Assembly: GCF_001911425.1 (NCBI RefSeq)
Contig: NZ_MPPL01000001.1
Location: forward strand, 5,396,094 to 5,460,093
Direction of reading: 5' to 3'
Source: Mucilaginibacter polytrichastri
GTDB lineage: Bacteria; Bacteroidota; Bacteroidia; Sphingobacteriales; Sphingobacteriaceae
DNA: 64,000 nt
Positions within the stretch are counted from its first letter, which is position 1; each line of letters starts with the position of its first letter. A program made the translations under genes and the position numbers. Positions 17,513 through 26,676 of this stretch are shown here, one piece after another. The notes under the pieces were generated by a model, which was given only the letters and a program-made list of their open reading frames with translations, ran no database searches and was not told the DNA's origin.

Positions 17513-20500
17513 ATGAATCAAACACTGTCAGATAGATATAACGCTAAGTTTCAGGACATCATTTCGGGACTGAATGACGAACAATTAGCGGCAGTAAACA
17601 AAATAGACGGCCCGGTGATGGTGGTAGCCGGCCCGGGCACAGGCAAAACCCAGATATTGGCCGCCCGCATTGGTAAAATATTGTTAGATACCGATGCCCG
17701 CCCCGATGAAATACTTTGCCTTACCTATACCGATGCCGGCGCGGTTGCCATGCGCAAACGCCTGTTCGAGTTTATTGGGCCCGATGCCTACCGTATTGGC
17801 ATTTACACCTTCCACGCTTTTTGTAACGAGGTGATCCAGGAAAACCTGGACTACTTTGGCAAACTAACTTTAGAACCGCTAACAGACCTAGAATCGGCCA
17901 TGCTGTTCCGCGAACTGGTAGACGAGTTTCCGAATGAACATTTGCTGAAACGCTTCACCGGCGATATCTACTACGAAGCCCCACGCCTGAAAAGGCTGTT
18001 CTCGACCATGAAAAACGAGAACTGGGATGCCGAGATGATTGAAAAGGCAGTAAATGAATACCTGGCCGATTTGCCCAACCGCGAAGCGTTTATCTATAAA
18101 AAAGCCAACGCTACCCGTGGTATCCAAAAAGGCGATCTCAAACAAAAAGATATAGATGCCGCCCACGAGGTGATGAAGAAGCTGCTGGCCGCCGTAGCCG
18201 AATACCGCAACTTCGAAGCTAAAATGAAACTGCGCAACCGCTATGATTATGACGACATGATCATCTGGGTGCTGCGTGCTTTTCGCGAGAATGAAGATTT
18301 GCTGCGCCGTTACCAGGAGCGCTATCAATACATCCTGGTAGATGAGTTTCAGGATACCAGTGGTTCGCAAAACGAATTGCTGAAACACTTGCTCAACTAT
18401 TGGGATACACCAAACGTATTTGTGGTAGGCGATGACGACCAGTCGGTATACCGTTTTCAGGGTGCCAACATGAAAAACATCCTCGACTTTGCCAACGATT
18501 ACGAAAGCGTATTGAGCACGGTAGTATTAAAAAACAACTACCGCTCTAACCAGGCCATTCTGGATATATCTAAAGTACTGATCGATAATAACCAGGAACG
18601 CCTAACCCGTCAGCTAAAGCTGAATAAAAACCTTGTTGCTTCGCACCCCCGCTTTGACACCATTGCGGCAGAGCCGGAGATAAGAGAATATGATAATATA
18701 GACCATGAGTTGGTTGATGTGGGTAACCAAATAGAAAAACTGGTATCGCAAGGGGTAGAACCTGGTGAGATAGCGGTAATATACCGTAACCATAACCAGG
18801 CCGAGGAACTGATCCATTACCTGGACATGCAAAAGATTGCCGTTAACACCAAACGGAAGATCGACATCCTGACGCTGCCATTTGGCGAAAAGATTATCAA
18901 TATACTGCGTTACCTTGCAGCCGAATTTGATTCGCCTTATAGCGGAGATGACCTGCTGTTCGAGATCATGCACTATGATTTCTTCAACATTAAACCGGTT
19001 GATGTGGCGAGGGCCAGCATAGCGGTATCTAAAGCAAATTACAGCGCTTTAGAGAACGGGCAAAAAACCTCCATCCGCCGGTACATCAGCGAAATGAGCG
19101 AGCCCCGACAGCCGGGTTTGTTCGATTCGTTGCAGCAGCCAGAAATGAAGCGACTGGTAAGCGATATCGAAGAATTGCTGAAAGCCTCGGCAAGCCTGAG
19201 CTTACAGCAGTTTTTTCAGCAGGTAGTAACCAAGCTGGGTATCCTGGCCTATATTATGAAACAGCCCGATAAAGGCTGGCACATGGAGGTGCTCACCAAC
19301 TTATTTAATTTTGTTAAAGACGAGCACCGTAAAGACGCCGATACCCGCCTTAAAAACATCATCTCCACCATAGATCTGATGAAGCGCAACAACATCAGGC
19401 TGGATCTTAACCAGATGATCTACTCAGAAAGCGGTATCAATTTCCTTACCGCGCACGGCTCTAAGGGGCTCGAGTATGAGTATGTGTTTTTGATAGGTTG
19501 CAACAAAAAGGTTTGGGACACCAAGGGCCGTAACATGGGCTACAGCTATCCCGATACGCTGATGCAGGCTTCGGCAGATGATTCTGCACAGCGGGAAGAG
19601 TCGCGCAGGTTGTTTTATGTGGCGGTTACCCGGGCTAAGCAGCATTTGTTTATCTCGTATCCGGCAGAGGATAGAAAAGGTAAGCCTCTAGAAGCATCCC
19701 AATTTGTGGGCGAAATACTGGCCGAAACGCATTTAACCGTACAGCGGCCACAGGTAAGTGCCGATGCGCTTTTCACCTACATGGCCACCCAGTTTAATGA
19801 GGATGATAAACCGGTGCTGGAGCTTATTGACAGCAGTTACATTAACGTGCTGCTACAAAACTATACCCTGTCGGTTTCACATTTAAACAGTTACCTGGAT
19901 TGCCCACTAAAGTTCTATTTCCAGAACTTGATCCGCGTTCCATCAGGTTTAAGCTCGGCGGCAGCGTTCGGTTCGGCAGTGCATTATGCGCTTAACCGGG
20001 TGTTCAGAAAGCTAAAGGATAACAACGACCAGTTTATGCCTGTAGATGATTTTCTGCGGGAGTTTCGCTGGTTTATGTACCGCAACAGCGATCTGTTTTC
20101 GCAGGATGAATTTAAGCTGCGCTTAAGTTATGGCGAAAAGATATTACCACCATACTACGAGCAGCACATCCCCATCTGGAATAAAGTAGCCGTTACCGAG
20201 CGCAGCATTAAAAACTTAACCATTGAAGGCGTGCCTGTAAAAGGCAACCTCGATAAAATTGAGTTTAGCGGTAACCAGGTTACCGTGGTAGATTATAAAA
20301 CCGGCAAGCTCAAATACGCCAAAGAAAAACTGGCCCGCCCCGACCCGGATAACCCGAACGGCGGCGATTACTGGCGACAGGCAGTATTCTATAAACTATT
20401 GGTAGATAACGACCGTACCAACGATTGGTACGCTGTAAGCGCTATATTTGATTTTATTGAGCCGGTAAGCGAGGGCGAATACTACCAGGAGAAATTTGTA

Positions 20501-20671
20501 ATTAACCCTAACGACCTGATGTTGGTAAGCAACCAAATTAAAGACGTTTACCAAAAGATAATGAACCACGAGTTTAGTACCGGCTGCGGCAAGGCAGACT
20601 GCGATTGGTGCCGTTTTGTACGCACCAACTTTAAACAACCGGGCAATATTTTGGAGGCGGGCGAAGAATAA
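17513..20671 (+). CDS. UvrD/Rep-like helicase with C-terminal PD-(D/E)XK nuclease
   Basis: A 1052-residue SF1 helicase-nuclease. Walker A is GPGTGKTQ, motif Ia LTYTDAGAVAMRKRL, Walker B VDEFQDT, motif III VGDDDQSVYRFQGA, and motif VI VAVTRAKQHLF. The last 300 residues form an AddB/RecB-type nuclease with SHLNSYLDCPLKFYF and VVDYKTGK, plus a likely Fe-S cluster from the Cys in LDCPLKF and CGKADCDWC. This architecture suggests DNA end processing in recombination repair. It stands alone rather than with an addA/addB partner. The M14 peptidase gene follows after 22 bases. Confidence 0.93.
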   Translation: MNQTLSDRYNAKFQDIISGLNDEQLAAVNKIDGPVMVVAGPGTGKTQILAARIGKILLDTDARPDEILCLTYTDAGAVAMRKRLFEFIGPDAYRIGIYTFHAFCNEVIQENLDYFGKLTLEPLTDLESAMLFRELVDEFPNEHLLKRFTGDIYYEAPRLKRLFSTMKNENWDAEMIEKAVNEYLADLPNREAFIYKKANATRGIQKGDLKQKDIDAAHEVMKKLLAAVAEYRNFEAKMKLRNRYDYDDMIIWVLRAFRENEDLLRRYQERYQYILVDEFQDTSGSQNELLKHLLNYWDTPNVFVVGDDDQSVYRFQGANMKNILDFANDYESVLSTVVLKNNYRSNQAILDISKVLIDNNQERLTRQLKLNKNLVASHPRFDTIAAEPEIREYDNIDHELVDVGNQIEKLVSQGVEPGEIAVIYRNHNQAEELIHYLDMQKIAVNTKRKIDILTLPFGEKIINILRYLAAEFDSPYSGDDLLFEIMHYDFFNIKPVDVARASIAVSKANYSALENGQKTSIRRYISEMSEPRQPGLFDSLQQPEMKRLVSDIEELLKASASLSLQQFFQQVVTKLGILAYIMKQPDKGWHMEVLTNLFNFVKDEHRKDADTRLKNIISTIDLMKRNNIRLDLNQMIYSESGINFLTAHGSKGLEYEYVFLIGCNKKVWDTKGRNMGYSYPDTLMQASADDSAQREESRRLFYVAVTRAKQHLFISYPAEDRKGKPLEASQFVGEILAETHLTVQRPQVSADALFTYMATQFNEDDKPVLELIDSSYINVLLQNYTLSVSHLNSYLDCPLKFYFQNLIRVPSGLSSAAAFGSAVHYALNRVFRKLKDNNDQFMPVDDFLREFRWFMYRNSDLFSQDEFKLRLSYGEKILPPYYEQHIPIWNKVAVTERSIKNLTIEGVPVKGNLDKIEFSGNQVTVVDYKTGKLKYAKEKLARPDPDNPNGGDYWRQAVFYKLLVDNDRTNDWYAVSAIFDFIEPVSEGEYYQEKFVINPNDLMLVSNQIKDVYQKIMNHEFSTGCGKADCDWCRFVRTNFKQPGNILEAGEE

Positions 20672-20693
20672 TTTAGATACTTTTATAACAACT

Positions 20694-22436
20694 ATGAAAA
20701 AATATATAATGTTGCTTTGCTGCCTCTTTTCATACTCAATGGCTGTTGCCCAGCTTACCCCCTTTGAGCAAAGCAAGGATAAAAACTATACCGCCAATTA
20801 TAGCGAGATAATAGCTTATTACCATCAGCTGGCGGCCAATTACCCGCAAATGAAGCTGATGAATTATGGCATGACGGATATAGGCAAGCCATTAACGCTG
20901 ATCGTCCTGTCAAAAGATAAAGTGTTTGACCCTGCGCTGATTAAGAAGCAAAACAAACGGGTTATACTCATCAACAATGGTATCCACCCCGGCGAACCGG
21001 AGGGTATTGATGCCAGCATGATGCTAAGCCGCGATTTATTAAAGGGCAACAAGCTGCCTGCAGATGTGGTAGTTTGCATGATTGCTGTTTACAATATTGA
21101 TGGTTGCCTTAACCGGGGCCTATCGAGAATTAGCCAGAATGGTCCGCGTGCTTATGGATTTCGTGGTAACTCGCGCAACCTCGATCTTAACCGCGATTTC
21201 ATTAAGGCTGATAGCCGCAATGCGCTTGCTTTTGAACAAATTCTGAACACCTGGCAGCCCGAAGTATTTCTGGACAATCACACCAGCGATGGTGCCGATT
21301 ACCAGTATGTGATGACGCTGATTGAAACACAAAAAGACAAGCAAAACCCGATACTGGCCAAGTACACCTCAGAAACACTATCGCCCGAGTTGTATAAACG
21401 CATGAAGAAAAGCGGCTACGAGATGGTCCCTTATGTAGAGAGCGAAAAGGGTACGCCGGATTCGGGCATTGTGGCCTTTCTGGAAACCCCACGTTTTTCT
21501 TCAGGGTACACTGTTCAGCATAATATCATTAGTTATATAACAGAAACCCACATGCTGAAACAGTATGATAAGCGCGTATATTCTACTTATGATTTTATGG
21601 ATCACCTAATCAGTGTTGTAGAGCGCGATCACCAACAGATTGGCCGGTTAAAACAGCAGGCCGATGCTTCGGTTGCCCAGCAAAAAACATTTGCTCTGGA
21701 CTGGGATCTGGATGAAAGCCACTTCGACACCATTACCTTTAAAGGGTATGAATTTGGCCACAAACCTAGCGAGATCAGCGGACTGCCACGATTGTATTAC
21801 GACCGCAGCAAGCCTTACACCAAAACCATTAAATATTACAATACCTACAAAGTAACTGCCACTGCAGATAAGCCGTTGGCTTATGTGATTCCGCAAGCCT
21901 GGGGTAAGATCATCGACCTGTTTAAACTGAACAAGGTGACTATGCATCAGCTAAGCCACGATACTACGCTGAACCTGCAAATGTATTACATAGCCGATTA
22001 CAAAACCAGCCAGCGCCCGTACGAGGGCCATTACACCCATAGCGCTGTAAAGCTGAACCCGGTGCAAATGAAGGTGAAATTTTATGCCGGCGATTACGTG
22101 GTGTATACTAACCAGGCCATTAACCGTTATATTGTAGAAACATTGGAGCCACAGGGTGTAGATTCTTTTTTTACCTGGAACTTTTTTGATTCGATATTAG
22201 GCCAAAAGGAATATTTTTCTGATTATGTATTTGAAGATATTGCTGCCGATTACCTGAAACACAATGCTGATTTGCAAAAAAAGCTAGACGCCGAAAAAGC
22301 GGTAAATCCTAAACTGGGCGCAAGCGCAGCCATGCAACTGGATTTTGTTTACCGTAATTCGCCTTGGTTCGAAAAAACCTATCTTCGTTACCCGGTTGGG
22401 CGTTTGCTTACCGATACTAAACTTGATTTAAACTAA
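20694..22436 (+). CDS. M14 family zinc carboxypeptidase, exported
   Basis: A 580-residue peptidase. The ATG at 20694 gives a clean signal peptide (MKKYIMLLCCLFSYSMAVAQ); in-frame codons further upstream overlap the helicase and were rejected. The M14 zinc motif HxxE is HPGEPEG in NNGIHPGEPEG, followed by SRNLDLNRDFIK and the third ligand H in LDNHTSDGADYQYV. The C-terminal third has no recognised domain. It ends two bases before the rhomboid gene, so both are probably cotranscribed. Confidence 0.9.
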   Translation: MKKYIMLLCCLFSYSMAVAQLTPFEQSKDKNYTANYSEIIAYYHQLAANYPQMKLMNYGMTDIGKPLTLIVLSKDKVFDPALIKKQNKRVILINNGIHPGEPEGIDASMMLSRDLLKGNKLPADVVVCMIAVYNIDGCLNRGLSRISQNGPRAYGFRGNSRNLDLNRDFIKADSRNALAFEQILNTWQPEVFLDNHTSDGADYQYVMTLIETQKDKQNPILAKYTSETLSPELYKRMKKSGYEMVPYVESEKGTPDSGIVAFLETPRFSSGYTVQHNIISYITETHMLKQYDKRVYSTYDFMDHLISVVERDHQQIGRLKQQADASVAQQKTFALDWDLDESHFDTITFKGYEFGHKPSEISGLPRLYYDRSKPYTKTIKYYNTYKVTATADKPLAYVIPQAWGKIIDLFKLNKVTMHQLSHDTTLNLQMYYIADYKTSQRPYEGHYTHSAVKLNPVQMKVKFYAGDYVVYTNQAINRYIVETLEPQGVDSFFTWNFFDSILGQKEYFSDYVFEDIAADYLKHNADLQKKLDAEKAVNPKLGASAAMQLDFVYRNSPWFEKTYLRYPVGRLLTDTKLDLN

Positions 22437-22438
22437 CA

Positions 22439-23053
22439 ATGCTCGAATATCTTAATGCTGCGCCGGTTGCTTCGGCCATATTTGCCCTTACGCTAATTAC
22501 CTCTTTGTTTGCCTTTTATAACGAAGAATTTTATGCCCGTGCAACACTTCACCCTTACAGTGTTTCGCGCGGGTCGCAAATTTATACCCTAATTACTAGC
22601 GGCTTAATTCACCGCGATTGGAGCCACCTGTTTTTTAACATGCTGTCGTACTACTTTTTTGCCTTCCAATTAGAGGCAAATTATTTAGGGCATTGGCAAT
22701 TTGGGGTATTATATACCGCCAGCCTGGTGTTAAGCGATTTACCAACGGTGCAGAAACACAAAAACGATATGTGGTATCGCAGTTTAGGTGCTTCCGGGGC
22801 CATCAGTGCTGTAATTTTTAGTTATATTTTATTTAGCCCGCTTAGTAAAATGTACCTCATGTTTATCCCGGTACCAATCCCTGCTATTTTGTTCGGTGTA
22901 CTTTACCTGGTATACTGTGCCTGGGCATCCAAAAAATCGCGCGATAACATTAACCACGATGCCCACTTTTTTGGCGCTATTAGCGGCCTGGCCATTACCA
23001 TTATATTAAACCCGCATATTATCCCGGCTTTTTTAAACCAATTTGGACTTTAG
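22439..23053 (+). CDS. Rhomboid family intramembrane serine protease
   Basis: A 204-residue polytopic protein with six predicted helices. The catalytic serine is in GASGAIS, with the histidine partner in HDAHFFGAISGL, and the HxxxN signature is HLFFNML in WSHLFFNMLSYYFF. Rhomboids cut membrane proteins within or near their transmembrane helices. Two bases separate it from the upstream M14 peptidase, a tightly packed pair. Its substrate is not known. Confidence 0.93.
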   Translation: MLEYLNAAPVASAIFALTLITSLFAFYNEEFYARATLHPYSVSRGSQIYTLITSGLIHRDWSHLFFNMLSYYFFAFQLEANYLGHWQFGVLYTASLVLSDLPTVQKHKNDMWYRSLGASGAISAVIFSYILFSPLSKMYLMFIPVPIPAILFGVLYLVYCAWASKKSRDNINHDAHFFGAISGLAITIILNPHIIPAFLNQFGL

Positions 23054-23087
23054 AACAGAACCAAGAAAAGAGAATTAAGACCAATAC

Positions 23088-23124
23088 TTACCTCACTCTT
23101 CTTTGGAGAGGGTGGGGTGAGGTT
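23088..23124. repeat. Imperfect palindrome, CCTCACCCC type, possible terminator
   Basis: ACCTCACTCTTC and GGAGAGGGTGGGGTGAGGT face each other between the convergent rhomboid and aspartic protease-like genes. The imperfect hairpin could act as a terminator, and the sequence looks like a dispersed Bacteroidota intergenic repeat. Confidence 0.5.
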
Positions 23125-24239
23125 TAATTATTCTTCAGCCCCAGCTTATGGTCGGTATAATCCAGCAGGTACTCGTTATTCAGGAAATACGCCAGGCTGA
23201 TAATCGAAATGTCACTGCCAGACGAGGTTGAATTTTCTACATAGGTTAAATTATCGGCAGCGCTTACGCTGTAATTGTAGTTAAACCCAACGCCTGTGGT
23301 AATGGCTACCGATGTGCCGGTTGGCAGCAAAGCAACCTTGCTTGTCGCGGTAGGGTCTTCCAGGTAAGTGTAAGGTTCTGTACCGGTATCAAAAACGGTA
23401 TAAGCTTTAGCAACCGTTTTGCTGCCATAAGTAAAGCTGGAAGGGATAACCACCGAAGCACCATATTGAGCATCTGTTGTAAGCGTATGTATCGTAAAGC
23501 CCGATGACGAACCTAAATCGGCCGAGGTTAAACCCAGTGTAAGCACATCGGGCACATAGGTACCCGATAAAGAAAAATTGCTGGTGCCAAGCGCCGCCAT
23601 TTTAAAACCTTTGGTAAGGCCCGTACCGGGATCAAAATAACTAAACGGACTGGTAATGTAAGCGCCGTTGTTAAAGGTAACATCATACTCAGAATCTACC
23701 CCGAAGATATCAAACGCACCGGTATCCTCTGTTTTGCCCGCATTATCTGTACCCTTGTAATATAAAAAGAAGGGCAGCCTTTTCACGGTAATGGTACCGT
23801 TATGGTCGCCAACTGTTACTGAAGCATAGGCCAGATTGCCATATACCTTTTCTGTTGTTGCATCATCTGCGCCATACGAAATGGTTGAAGTTTGGTTAGT
23901 TATGGTAATGCCATCTACCACGGTCGAGTCGCCTGTAAAATTAAATCCACTGCTGGTAATCATAGATGCCGGCAAAATCTCGTGCGCATCAATCACCATC
24001 CCGCCAGACCCGGTGTCAAATATCAAGTATTGATTAATGGTTTGGGTGCCAATTTTGGGAACAGAAATAAAGAGCAATTTGTAGATAGATGAATCAGATT
24101 CGTACAAGCCCAGTTTTGTTGGCGTTGCTGTGGTTACTGTGTTTGTTAAATCGCTGGCTTTATCTTTTTTACACGAGGTTAATGCCAACGATAAGCACAA
24201 AATTAAGGCTGCCGGTAAACAGTAATTAGTTATTTTCAT
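23124..24239 (-). CDS. Pepsin-like (A1-type) aspartic protease lipoprotein
   Basis: A 371-residue lipoprotein with lipobox LTSC (Cys23). Two pepsin-type active-site motifs are visible: D75 in YLIFDTGSGG and D284 in YTVFDTGTEP, 209 residues apart (183 in pepsin). Between them lies a flap-like segment ISYGADDATTEKVYGNLAYASVTVGD with Tyr122 in the place of pepsin Tyr75. The protein ends LLDYTDHKLGLKN, like the FDRANNKVGLA end of pepsins. Pepsin-type bilobal proteases are common in eukaryotes and rare in bacteria. Activity is inferred from the motifs. It is transcribed convergently to the rhomboid gene. Confidence 0.7.
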   Translation of the reverse strand: MKITNYCLPAALILCLSLALTSCKKDKASDLTNTVTTATPTKLGLYESDSSIYKLLFISVPKIGTQTINQYLIFDTGSGGMVIDAHEILPASMITSSGFNFTGDSTVVDGITITNQTSTISYGADDATTEKVYGNLAYASVTVGDHNGTITVKRLPFFLYYKGTDNAGKTEDTGAFDIFGVDSEYDVTFNNGAYITSPFSYFDPGTGLTKGFKMAALGTSNFSLSGTYVPDVLTLGLTSADLGSSSGFTIHTLTTDAQYGASVVIPSSFTYGSKTVAKAYTVFDTGTEPYTYLEDPTATSKVALLPTGTSVAITTGVGFNYNYSVSAADNLTYVENSTSSGSDISIISLAYFLNNEYLLDYTDHKLGLKNN

Positions 24240-24368
24240 TTGGGGTATTAATTATATACCCTGTAAACTTAACTGTACAAAATTTATTATCTGATAATCC
24301 GCATTTAGCGTAATATTTTCGCGTTGCCAGCGTATTTACGATGATGTTATTTAGCACATCATATTGAT

Positions 24369-24506
24369 ATGAAGTTTTTAAGAATCCCAGCAATGACACT
24401 TTTAGTGGTTTTTTGCTACAATACAGCAGCCGCGCAGATGATTCGCAACCATGCCGTTCATTTTAACAGGCACCGTGCTGCACATCACCACCATAAAGGT
24501 AGATGA
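24369..24506 (+). CDS. Candidate 45-residue exported His-rich peptide
   Basis: A short frame encoding a signal-peptide-like start (MKFLRIPAMTLLVVFCYNTAAAQ) followed by a 22-residue tail with seven histidines and several arginines, ending RAAHHHHKGR. The basic start, hydrophobic core and AAAQ cleavage site are convincing for export; the mature peptide might bind metal. It lies between two minus-strand genes, 13 bases from the stop of the HNH-like gene. There is no strong ribosome binding site, but those are weak in this phylum. No family was recognised. Confidence 0.5.
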   Translation: MKFLRIPAMTLLVVFCYNTAAAQMIRNHAVHFNRHRAAHHHHKGR

Positions 24507-24518
24507 CATCCGCGACCG

Positions 24519-25508
24519 TTATAGGCCCAGATCTATACTATCCGCAGGTATAAAGTTACCATCGGCATCAAACAGGTGGCTAACCGGGTTATCAGGATCT
24601 TTAATGATCTCCAGTAACAGGTAGCCCCATTTCTTCCAGAAACTTTCCAGCACCTGGCCGTAGGTTCTTACCTGCCACTCATCAAACAGGGGTTTAGTGC
24701 TGTTGCCGCGCAACTGGTTAGCTTCGATAAAAATGTCGTCGCCAACTGGCATAATATCATAATTGGGCAAACGGTTAAACAGGTATGCTGCGTAAAATGC
24801 CCTTGCCGAAAACTCTTCGAACTGAATGGGATGCAGCGTTCGATCTTTGATCTTATCGTAAGTTTCTTGCAGGTATCGGCCAATGGTGCCGTTATCCTGC
24901 AAATTAATAATCAGCCCGAAATCATTTATTCTTAATGCGAAGGTAACCGTACTTACCTCATCGCGGTAGCCAAACTCATTCTCGAGATTATTTACCTTAA
25001 ATAAAAAAAGGCTGTAAGGCTTAAACTCATCAAACTTAATGGGCAGCGAGAGCGTTTGCAGCATTACATGCAGGTTAGTAAAGCGCTGCAAAATAGATTG
25101 CGACACGCTAAATTCTTCGCCCTCGGCATTTTGCTGCCGCATGGCAGCCTGTAGCTCATTAAAAATAATACCGTGCAGCCACTTGGCAGCCCATTGAAAA
25201 AGGCGCAGCTCGTCCAGTTCTTTTACGGCTTCGTAGCCAATGGTAAAAGCCGCTTCTATGTCGCGTTCCAAGGGTTCTACATAAAGCTCGTTGGCTTCTG
25301 CACTGCAAGGCAGCTTAAGGTCTTTATAGGTCTGGATACTTTCATCAAGCAGTTTAAAAGGCTGGTCTTCGAGTTTGTAACGGCTCATAAGCCATTGCGG
25401 AAAAACGTGGATCTGCTCTTCAGAACTATTTAATGGTTTACCGGTTAAAAAGCATAGCTTTTTACTTGCTTTAAAGCTTTGAAACGGGTAATAAATTTGC
25501 TCGGCCAT
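24519..25508 (-). CDS. Hypothetical protein with degenerate HNH-like N-terminus
   Basis: A 329-residue soluble protein of unknown function. Its start (KLCFLTGKPLNSSEEQIHVFPQWLMSR ... LPCSAEANELYVEPLERDI) has the layout of HNH nucleases of the CxxC..EHxxPxWL..CxxCN..E type, but second cysteines and the Asn are altered (CFLTG, CSAEA), so metal binding is doubtful. The rest, mostly helical, was not recognised. Two ATGs are possible, at 25526 and 25508; the latter gives MAEQIYYPFQSF. It diverges from the epimerase gene with only about 54 bases between starts. Confidence 0.72.
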   Translation of the reverse strand: MAEQIYYPFQSFKASKKLCFLTGKPLNSSEEQIHVFPQWLMSRYKLEDQPFKLLDESIQTYKDLKLPCSAEANELYVEPLERDIEAAFTIGYEAVKELDELRLFQWAAKWLHGIIFNELQAAMRQQNAEGEEFSVSQSILQRFTNLHVMLQTLSLPIKFDEFKPYSLFLFKVNNLENEFGYRDEVSTVTFALRINDFGLIINLQDNGTIGRYLQETYDKIKDRTLHPIQFEEFSARAFYAAYLFNRLPNYDIMPVGDDIFIEANQLRGNSTKPLFDEWQVRTYGQVLESFWKKWGYLLLEIIKDPDNPVSHLFDADGNFIPADSIDLGL

Positions 25509-25562
25509 GGGTGCAAAGATAATCATGATTTTTACCTTAATTTTTTAGCTTTACTTTTTAAC

Positions 25563-26576
25563 ATGAAACTGACTTATCGCCCATATGAGCTTGAGCTGAA
25601 ACATCGTTTCACCATTGCTAAATTTTCGCGCACCTCAACACCAATTGTACTGTTAAAAATTGAACACGAGGGTTTTACAGGCTATGGCGAAGCTTCGATG
25701 GTACCCTATATGGGTGAGAACAACCAAACTGCTATCGACTTTTTAAGCCGCGTAAATGTTAATAATTTTGCATACCCGTTTAATTTCGACAGCATATTAG
25801 CCTACCTGGATAGCATTGCGCCCGGCCAGCCCGCCATAAAAGCCGCCATAGATATAGCCCTGCATGATCTGGATGGCAAGCTGCAAGGCAAGCCTTGCTG
25901 GGAGCTATTCGGCAGCAACCCTGCGCTAATGCCGGTTACCAGTTTCACCATTGGTATTGATACACCCGAGGTTATTCGCGAGAAAATTAAGGGGGCAGAT
26001 GAATGCCGGATCATCAAAGTGAAATTGGGCCGCGATAGCGATAAAGAATTGATTAACACCATTCGCTCGATAACTGACAAACCGCTTTTTGTAGATGCCA
26101 ACCAAGGCTGGACAGACCTGCAGCAAAGCCTGGACATGACCTACTGGCTGCATGAGCAAGGCGTATTACTGATAGAACAACCCATGCTTAAAACCGACCC
26201 CGATAGCAATGCATGGCTTACCGAGCGCAGCCCCATCCCCATTATTGCCGATGAGGCTGTGCAGCGCCTGGATGATGTGGCCAAAGCGAAGGGAGTTTAC
26301 CACGGTATAAACATTAAGCTAATGAAATCGGCAGGTATATACGAAGCCCAGCGCATGATTGCCAAAGCGCGAGAATTGGATCTGAAAGTTATGATTGGCT
26401 GCATGAGCGAAACCAGCTGTGCCACCCTGGCCGCCGCCGCCCTGGCACCGCAATGTGACTGGGCCGATCTGGATGGGCCATTTTTAACAAGTAACAACCC
26501 CTTTGCCAAACCTGAGTTTACAAAAGGTAAATGGGTGCTTAATAATGATGCCGGCCTGGGCCTTAAATTAGCTTAG
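25563..26576 (+). CDS. Dipeptide epimerase (L-Ala-D/L-Glu epimerase type)
   Basis: A 337-residue enolase-superfamily enzyme. The barrel motifs are IIKVKLG (catalytic Lys), FVDANQGWT (metal Asp), LIEQPM (metal Glu), IIADEAV (metal Asp), GINIKLMKSAG (second catalytic Lys) and MIGCMSETSCA, all typical of muconate-lactonizing-subgroup dipeptide epimerases. The probable role is epimerising L-Ala-D-Glu from recycled murein peptides. The ATG at 25563 gives the standard start MKLTYRPYELELKHRFTIA; upstream codons overlap the divergent gene and are unlikely. Exact dipeptide specificity cannot be read from sequence by eye. Confidence 0.9.
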   Translation: MKLTYRPYELELKHRFTIAKFSRTSTPIVLLKIEHEGFTGYGEASMVPYMGENNQTAIDFLSRVNVNNFAYPFNFDSILAYLDSIAPGQPAIKAAIDIALHDLDGKLQGKPCWELFGSNPALMPVTSFTIGIDTPEVIREKIKGADECRIIKVKLGRDSDKELINTIRSITDKPLFVDANQGWTDLQQSLDMTYWLHEQGVLLIEQPMLKTDPDSNAWLTERSPIPIIADEAVQRLDDVAKAKGVYHGINIKLMKSAGIYEAQRMIAKARELDLKVMIGCMSETSCATLAAAALAPQCDWADLDGPFLTSNNPFAKPEFTKGKWVLNNDAGLGLKLA

Positions 26577-26648
26577 ACAATTACCGCCGAAGTGACTATT
26601 GAACAATCATTTGTTAAAATATCAGCATAATTGCGGCTTTGTAATAAC

Positions 26649-26656
26649 TAAGTTTG
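26649..26656 (+). promoter_or_regulatory. -7 box upstream of the DUF1080 gene
   Basis: TAAGTTTG fits TAnnTTTG and lies 20 bases before the ATG at 26677. A -33 element is not certain. Confidence 0.4.
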
Positions 26657-26676
26657 TAATAATCTTAAACCAATTT

